Positions 12,975-18,783 of a DNA stretch of 18,783 bases are shown piece after piece (position 1 is the stretch's first letter; each line of letters starts with the position of its first letter). A program made the position numbers and the translations under genes. The notes under the pieces are model-generated. The model was not told the origin of the DNA. It saw nothing but the letters and a program-made list of their open reading frames with translations, and did no database searches. Source of the DNA: JANYJJ01 sp031386065 (GTDB taxonomy: Bacteria > Pseudomonadota > Gammaproteobacteria > Burkholderiales > Burkholderiaceae_C); assembly GCA_031386065.1 (NCBI GenBank), contig JANNBZ010000095.1:1-18783 (forward strand). The letters are read 5' to 3'.

Positions 12975-15900
12975 ATGTCCCAAGCCGAGCTGCTGCGACT
13001 GATCCCGACAGCGCCGCAGGCCCTGCGCGAGATCCTCGACGGTTCGCGCGGGCCGGTCGAACCACCCATACGCTCTGAAATCTTCGGCCTGCAGCGCTTT
13101 GCGCAGCACGGCCGCAGCCTCGGCGAAACGCACCGCGCCGCCACCTCGGGCTCGCGCCGCGCCACCTTCTTTCCGCGCCTGGCGGGCAACATCCGCACGC
13201 TGCGCGAGGCGCACCGCTACATCGGTGTGCAGGCCACCACCGGCTACGACATCAGCCCGGCCGCCGAGTGGCTGCTGGACAACTTTCACCTGATCGAAGC
13301 GCAGCTCAAAGAGATTCACGAGGGCTTGCCGAAAAGCTATTTCCGCGCGCTGCCGGTGTTGCTGGACGAACCGCTGGCCGGGCTGCCACGCGTTTACGGT
13401 GTGGCCTGGGCTTTCGTGGCGCACACCGACGGCGCGTTCGACGAAGACCTGTTGATGCAGTTCCTCGGGGCCTACCAGGAGACGCGCGAGCTGAACCTGA
13501 ACGAGATGTGGGCGCTGCCCACCACCTTGCGCGTGGTGCTGATCGAAAACCTGCGCCGGCTGGCCGAACGGGTGGCCACCAACAAGGCGGCACGCGAGGT
13601 GGCCAACCTGGTCTGCGACCACATCGAGACCTACACCACCCACGCGCTCGACGAGTTGCTGTCGCTGCTGACGCAGCGCGGTGTGGGCCGTGTGTTCCTG
13701 GCGCAGATGGCGCAGCGCCTGCGCGACCGCCGCACGGCCGGCCATTCGCGCTACCACGAGTGGCTGGGCCACGCGCTGCCCGACCTGGCCGCGCTGCAAA
13801 CCCAGCAGCCGGCCGACCAGGCGGCCGACAACCTCAGCGTCAGCAACGCCGTCACCTCGCTGCGCGCCATCGGTGACGCCGACTGGCCCGACATCGTTGC
13901 GCGCACCAATTCGCTGATGCGCTTGATGCTGACCTCGCCGGTCTTCGCTTCTGAAGACACCGCCACCCGCGACCAGACGCTGCACGGCATCGAAAAGCTC
14001 GCCAAGCGCAGCGGCCTGGGCGAGGTGGAAGTGGCGCAGACCCTGCTCGACCTGATGCACGCGAACGAGGCCAGCAACGCCTCCGCCGGCGTGGCCAGCC
14101 ACTGGCTGCACGGCGCCGGCCGGCCGCTGCTGGCGAGTGCGCTGGGCCTGCCCGAAACCGCCGCCCAGCGGCTGAGCGGCGGCCTGGCGTATTCGTGGCC
14201 GTCGCTGGCGCGGCGCATCGCGCTGCCGGTCTACCTGAGCACGCTGTTGCTCATCACGGCGGGCCTGGTCACGTGGATGGTGGCGCGCCACAGCCCCGGT
14301 TTGAGCGATGCCACCGCTCCGCTGTGGCTGAGCCTGCTGACGGCGCTGCTGATGATGTTCCCGGCCTCGGAAGCGGTGGTTGCGGTGATCAACCGGCTGA
14401 TCAGCGAATCGGCGCGGCCGCGGCACCTGCCCCGGCTGGCGCTGGCGCACGGCATTCCGCCCGAGCACCGCGTGCTGGTGGTGATTCCCGGCATGCTGAC
14501 CAGCCCGTCGGCCACGCGCGACCTGGCGCACCGGCTGCAACTGCACTACCTGGCCAACCCGGAGCGCGAAGCGCAGTTCGCGCTGCTCACCGACTGGGCC
14601 GACGCCGACAGCGCGAGCCTGCCGTCCGACGACTCGTTGCTGGCCGGTGCGCTGATGCAGATCCGCGAATTGAACGCGCGCTACAGCGTGGCGCCGCAGT
14701 CGGCGCTGGACGCGCCGCGCTTCATCGTGCTGCACCGCCAGCGCCAGTTCAGCGAGACCGAGCAGCGCTGGATCGGCTGGGAGCGCAAGCGCGGCAAGCT
14801 CGAACTGCTGATCGGCGCGCTGGCCGACGGCACGTCGACGGCCTTCGTCGACCTGGGCATCGAGTCGCGCATCGCGGCCGACACGAAATACGTGGTCACG
14901 CTGGACAGCGACACCCAGTTGCCGCCGGGCCGCCTGCGCGAACTGGTGGGCGTGGCCGCGCACCCGCACAACCAGCCCCGGCTCGACGCCAGCGGCCTGC
15001 GCGTGGTGGGCGGCTACGGCATCCTGCAGCCGCGCGTGGCCACGCCGCTGCCGGCGCCGAAGGATGTCACGCTGTACCACTGGCTGTTCGCCGGGCAGTG
15101 CGGCATCGACCCCTACAGCGCGGCCAGCTCCGAGGTCTACCAAGACGTGTTCGGTGAAGGCACCTTCACCGGCAAGGGCCTGCTCAACGTGCGCGCCATG
15201 CACGCGGTGCTGGCCGGCCGCCTGCCCGAGGGCCAGGTGCTGAGCCACGACCTGCTGGAAGGATCGCTGGCGCGCTGCGCTGCAGTCACCGACATCAGCG
15301 TGATCGAAGACGCACCGTTCCACGCCGACGTGGCCGCCTCGCGCGTGCACCGCTGGACGCGCGGCGACTGGCAGCTGTTGCCGTTCCTGATTCCCTTCAT
15401 GTCGCGCTTCACCAGCGGGCCGACGCAGTTGCACCTGCGTGGCATCAACCGCTGGAAGATGTTCGACAACCTGCGCCGCTCGCTGGTGATGCCGATGTCG
15501 CTGGGCCTGCTGCTGCTGGCCGTGGGCAGCACGGTGGTCTCGCCGTGGGCCGCGCTGGCGCTGGTGCTGGCCGCGTTCTCGGCCGGCCCGTTGATGGGCG
15601 CGGTGGCCGGTTTTTCACCCAGCCGCGACGACCTGGCGCACCGCCACTTCTACCGCCTGGCCGGCGCCGACCTGGGGCGCGCGGTGTGGGGCGGGCTGTG
15701 GCTGCTGGCGCAACTTGTGCAGCAGGCAGTGATGGCGGTCGACGCGATCGTGCGGGCGCTGTACCGCATGACCGTCAGCCGCCGCCACTTGTTGCAATGG
15801 ACCACCGCTGCGGCCGCGCAAGCCGCCGCCAAGACCGGCCTGCTGGCGGTGGCGCGCCAGCACTGGACGATCCCGCTGGTGTCGCTCGCGTTCTTCGGCC

Positions 15901-18783
15901 TGCTGCTGGCGGCCGGTACGCCGCACCCGCGTTTGGCGGCCGCGCTGTGCGGGTTGTGGGCGCTGTCGCCACTGTGGACCTGGTGGGTCAGCCGGCCGCG
16001 CCCGGCGCGCAAGGACGCGGCACTGCCGCTGAAAGACCAGTTCTACCTGGAAGGTATTGCGCGCGACACCTGGCGGCTGTTCGAGCGCTGCGTCGGGCCC
16101 GACGACAACCACCTGCCGCCCGACAACCTGCAGGTCACGCCGCACGACATGGTGGCGCACCGCACCTCGCCCACCAACATCGGCCTGTACCTGCTGGGCG
16201 TGTCCTGCGCCAAGGCCTTCGGTTGGATCGGCACGCAAGACCTGCTGACGCGCATGGAAGCCACGCTGGCCACGCTGTCGGGCATGCAGCGGCACCGCGG
16301 CCACTTCCTGAACTGGTACGACACGCAGACGCGCGCGCCGCTGCTGCCGATGTACGTGTCCACGGTCGACAGCGGCAACCTCTGCGGCCACCTGCTTGCC
16401 GCCGCACAGGCCTGCCTGGAACTGGCACGCGCACCGCACGACCGGGGCGCCTCGCAGCGCGCCATCACTGCATCGCGGCGCCGGCTGGCGCCGCTGATGG
16501 CGCGCCTGCCCGAGCTGCTGCCCAACCTGCTGAGCGACGCCGCACTGGCGCGCTTGCTGGCCATGCACGACCCGATGCAGGAAGGCCTGCGCAACCCGCC
16601 GCAGTTCGAACACCTGCTGGCCGACGCGGCCACCGAACTCGGCGTGCTATGGCCGCAAACAGCCGACCGCCTGACCCCCGCCGCGCCGGCCCCGCACGAC
16701 GAACTGGAGTGGCGGCTGACCGACCACGTGGCCACGCTGCGATCGGCCTGGCGCGACACGCAGTCGAACGTCAGCGTCGAAGGCACGGCCGAGGCCACGC
16801 GGCGCCTTCACTTCATTGCGGCGCGCTTCGAAAAGCTCGCCTGGCAGGCCGACTTCAGTTTTCTGTACCACCGCAAGCGGCACCTGTTCCACATCGGCTA
16901 CCGCGTGGCCGAGCAGCAGCTGGACGCCGGCTTCTACGACCTGCTGGCGTCGGAGTCTCGCCTGACCAGCCTGCTGGCGATTGCCAAGGGCGACGTGCCG
17001 GTCAGCCACTGGGCCTCGCTGGGCCGGCCGTTCTACGCGGTGGGGGCAGACGCCGGTCTGCGCTCGTGGTCGGGCTCGATGTTCGAGTACCTGATGCCCA
17101 CGCTGGTGCTCGACGAGCCGCACGGCAGCGTGCTGCGCGGCGCGTGCCACGCGGCGCTGCACGAGCAGATCGCGTTCGCCAAGGCGCAGGGCGTGCCGTG
17201 GGGCATTTCCGAATCGGCCTACGCCGCCAGCGACCACACGCTGGCCTACCAGTACGCGCCGCAAGGCGTGCCTCGGCTGGCGCTGCGCCGCACCCCGCCC
17301 GACGAGTTGGTGATCGCGCCGTACGCCACCGCACTGGCAGCGCAAATTGCACCGCACCGCGCCTGCGTCAACTTCACTGCGCTCCAGGCGCTGGCGCCGC
17401 GCGCGCGCTACGGCTTCATCGAGGCGCTGGACTTCTCACCCGCGCGGCGCACCGGCACCGAGGCCTTCACGCCGGTGGGCACCTTCATGGCGCACCACCA
17501 GGGCATGAGCATCGTGGCGCTGGCCAACGTGCTGCTGGGCGGCGTGGCGCAGCGCTGGGGCATGGCCAACCCGCTGATCGAAGCGGTGTCGTCGCTGCTG
17601 CACGAACGAGCGCCGCGCGAGGTGTCGATGCTGTACGCGCCGCCGTCCGGCCCGCCACCACAGGCCCTGCAGCGGCGCGCGCCCGGCCTGCTGCGCGACG
17701 TGCTGCCCGGCGAAGCCGCGCTGGAGCCGACGCATGTGTTGTCGAACGGCCGCTACAGCGTGTCGCTGCGCGCCAACGGCGCCGGCGCCAGCCGCTGGGG
17801 CGCGTTCGGCATCACCCGCAGCCGCGACGACGCACTGCGCGACGCGCACGGCAGCTTCTTCTACCTGCGCTGGGACCAGCAGCCGCAGACGGTGTCGATC
17901 ACCCAGCACCCGGCCCCCGACCCGGCCGCGCACTACCGCAGCACCTACCACGCCGACCGTGTTTGCTTCGACGCCGCGTGGTCGCAACTGCAGGCGCACA
18001 CCACGGTCTGGGTCAGCCCGGAAGACGACATCGAATTCCGCCAGGTCGAGCTGCGCAACCTGAGCGACCGGCCGCTCGACATCGAGCTGATGTCGGCCTT
18101 CGAGGTGACCTTGGCCGACCCGCGCGCCGACGAAGCGCACCCGGCGTTCTCGAACCTGTTCGTTCGCGCCGAATGGCAGGCCGCGCAGCAGGCGCTGGTG
18201 TTCGAACGCAAGCCGCGGCTGGCGACCGAAACCGGCCTGCGCGCCGCGCACTTCCTGGCCGACACCGACCCGCAGATGGTCGGCCTCAGCGTGCAGACCG
18301 ACCGCCAACGCTGGCTCGGCCGCAACCATGCGGCGAGCCGGCCGCAGGCGTCGTTCGATGCGCTGCCCGATGCAGCCGCTGCGTCGCCGGCCGTTCTTGT
18401 CCCCGGCCTCGTCACCGGCCTCGACACCGGCCTCGACCCGGTCTGCGCGCTCGCGGTGCGGTTGCGCATCGCGCCGCACTGCAAGACGCAACTCACCTTT
18501 GCCACCGCGGCGTCCGACAACGGCGGCACCCTGCACGCGGTGATCGACAAGTACCGCCAAGCGAGCCACGTGCAGCGGGCTTCGCTGATGTCGGCCACGC
18601 TGACCGGCATCCGGCTGCGCGCACTGCGCATCGGCGCCGAGAACTTCGCGGCGGTGCAGACATTGACCACCGCACTCGTGCTGAGCCTGACCCGCCCGCA
18701 GCTCGCTACTGCCGGGCCCGAAGGCGCGGCGAACGAGGTCTGCGATCGCCGGCTGCTGTGGCGCTTCGGCATTTCGGGCGACC
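12975..18783 (+). CDS. ndvB: Cyclic beta-1,2-glucan synthase (GT84 + glycoamylase + GH94-like), 3' end outside window
   Basis: The frame is open for 1,936 codons to the window edge; family members run to about 2,800 residues, so the GH94 catalytic barrel is off-window. Membrane spans are predicted at about 414-438 and 448-472, 834-881 and 962-1006. Between the second and third sits a processive GT-A glycosyltransferase (GT84): D644-S-D646, GEGTFTGKG, HD759LLEG and RVHRWTRGDWQ with Q800. Residues about 1300-1525 match the glycoamylase domain (SWSGSMFEYLMP with E1371, PWGISESAY, FMAHHQGMS). From about 1560 on is the GH94-type beta-sandwich (LSNGRYSVSL, FRQVELRNLSDRPLDIEL). The family builds beta-1,2-glucan in the inner membrane from UDP-glucose and closes it into rings exported to the periplasm, aiding osmo-adaptation and host interaction. 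The start ATG follows TGA-GGA of the small membrane gene, and AGGA abuts it. Homologue of ndvB/chvB/cgs. Confidence 0.95.
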   Translation, partial: MSQAELLRLIPTAPQALREILDGSRGPVEPPIRSEIFGLQRFAQHGRSLGETHRAATSGSRRATFFPRLAGNIRTLREAHRYIGVQATTGYDISPAAEWLLDNFHLIEAQLKEIHEGLPKSYFRALPVLLDEPLAGLPRVYGVAWAFVAHTDGAFDEDLLMQFLGAYQETRELNLNEMWALPTTLRVVLIENLRRLAERVATNKAAREVANLVCDHIETYTTHALDELLSLLTQRGVGRVFLAQMAQRLRDRRTAGHSRYHEWLGHALPDLAALQTQQPADQAADNLSVSNAVTSLRAIGDADWPDIVARTNSLMRLMLTSPVFASEDTATRDQTLHGIEKLAKRSGLGEVEVAQTLLDLMHANEASNASAGVASHWLHGAGRPLLASALGLPETAAQRLSGGLAYSWPSLARRIALPVYLSTLLLITAGLVTWMVARHSPGLSDATAPLWLSLLTALLMMFPASEAVVAVINRLISESARPRHLPRLALAHGIPPEHRVLVVIPGMLTSPSATRDLAHRLQLHYLANPEREAQFALLTDWADADSASLPSDDSLLAGALMQIRELNARYSVAPQSALDAPRFIVLHRQRQFSETEQRWIGWERKRGKLELLIGALADGTSTAFVDLGIESRIAADTKYVVTLDSDTQLPPGRLRELVGVAAHPHNQPRLDASGLRVVGGYGILQPRVATPLPAPKDVTLYHWLFAGQCGIDPYSAASSEVYQDVFGEGTFTGKGLLNVRAMHAVLAGRLPEGQVLSHDLLEGSLARCAAVTDISVIEDAPFHADVAASRVHRWTRGDWQLLPFLIPFMSRFTSGPTQLHLRGINRWKMFDNLRRSLVMPMSLGLLLLAVGSTVVSPWAALALVLAAFSAGPLMGAVAGFSPSRDDLAHRHFYRLAGADLGRAVWGGLWLLAQLVQQAVMAVDAIVRALYRMTVSRRHLLQWTTAAAAQAAAKTGLLAVARQHWTIPLVSLAFFGLLLAAGTPHPRLAAALCGLWALSPLWTWWVSRPRPARKDAALPLKDQFYLEGIARDTWRLFERCVGPDDNHLPPDNLQVTPHDMVAHRTSPTNIGLYLLGVSCAKAFGWIGTQDLLTRMEATLATLSGMQRHRGHFLNWYDTQTRAPLLPMYVSTVDSGNLCGHLLAAAQACLELARAPHDRGASQRAITASRRRLAPLMARLPELLPNLLSDAALARLLAMHDPMQEGLRNPPQFEHLLADAATELGVLWPQTADRLTPAAPAPHDELEWRLTDHVATLRSAWRDTQSNVSVEGTAEATRRLHFIAARFEKLAWQADFSFLYHRKRHLFHIGYRVAEQQLDAGFYDLLASESRLTSLLAIAKGDVPVSHWASLGRPFYAVGADAGLRSWSGSMFEYLMPTLVLDEPHGSVLRGACHAALHEQIAFAKAQGVPWGISESAYAASDHTLAYQYAPQGVPRLALRRTPPDELVIAPYATALAAQIAPHRACVNFTALQALAPRARYGFIEALDFSPARRTGTEAFTPVGTFMAHHQGMSIVALANVLLGGVAQRWGMANPLIEAVSSLLHERAPREVSMLYAPPSGPPPQALQRRAPGLLRDVLPGEAALEPTHVLSNGRYSVSLRANGAGASRWGAFGITRSRDDALRDAHGSFFYLRWDQQPQTVSITQHPAPDPAAHYRSTYHADRVCFDAAWSQLQAHTTVWVSPEDDIEFRQVELRNLSDRPLDIELMSAFEVTLADPRADEAHPAFSNLFVRAEWQAAQQALVFERKPRLATETGLRAAHFLADTDPQMVGLSVQTDRQRWLGRNHAASRPQASFDALPDAAAASPAVLVPGLVTGLDTGLDPVCALAVRLRIAPHCKTQLTFATAASDNGGTLHAVIDKYRQASHVQRASLMSATLTGIRLRALRIGAENFAAVQTLTTALVLSLTRPQLATAGPEGAANEVCDRRLLWRFGISGD

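Noticed and set aside
12681..15434. 917-codon open frame antisense to the glucan synthase, and a similar one at 17436-18569
   Set aside because: Both lie opposite a gene with clear GT84, glycoamylase and GH94 motifs. Their translations are Arg/Gln/His/Ala-rich with no domain, typical antisense shadows in high-GC DNA.

Overview
The window is very GC-rich DNA with strong third-position G/C bias. Gene content and style point to a betaproteobacterium of the order Burkholderiales, probably near the Comamonadaceae / Leptothrix-Rubrivivax group. That placement is an inference from protein style; there is no rRNA or other marker gene here. I found no tRNA, rRNA, insertion sequence, phage gene or CRISPR array, so this looks like ordinary chromosome rich in sensing, regulation and envelope functions.

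Left part (1-2275): a PAS-domain sensor protein that runs off the left edge lies just downstream of a single-domain CheY-like receiver, both on the minus strand. Divergent from them is a small stand-alone GAF-domain protein. Next comes a 173-bp convergent gap (2276-2448) filled with two different degenerate arrays of 12-bp repeats.

Centre-left (2449-7493): all genes are on the minus strand. In transcription order there are three tandem Crp/Fnr-type regulators, which are paralogues sharing unusual cysteine positions, followed by a complete LigD (phosphoesterase-ligase-polymerase), the multifunctional DNA-end-joining ligase. No ku gene is in the window.

Centre (7494-9153): a 396-bp intergenic region is followed, on the plus strand, by a small secreted low-complexity Thr/Ser/Asn/Pro/Met-rich protein, a near-perfect hairpin terminator, and an exported YkuD-type L,D-transpeptidase.

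Centre-right (9163-12434): a minus-strand pair, a protein with a MbcA/ParS/Xre-like (DUF2384-type) C-terminus overlapping an ECF sigma factor by ATGA, is divergent from an exported DUF4331 protein and a small Asp-rich lipoprotein. The layout suggests a self-contained sigma-controlled envelope module without a classical anti-sigma factor. Two hairpins follow the lipoprotein gene.

Right part (12729-18783): an 80-residue single-span membrane protein lies three bases ahead of, and in the same frame as, a giant cyclic beta-1,2-glucan synthase (NdvB/ChvB/Cgs type: GT84, glycoamylase and GH94-like parts). The synthase continues past the right edge after 1,936 codons. The most unusual points are the triple Crp/Fnr cluster, the sigma/DUF2384/DUF4331 module, the TGA-GGA-ATG junction before the glucan synthase and the paired 12-bp repeat arrays.
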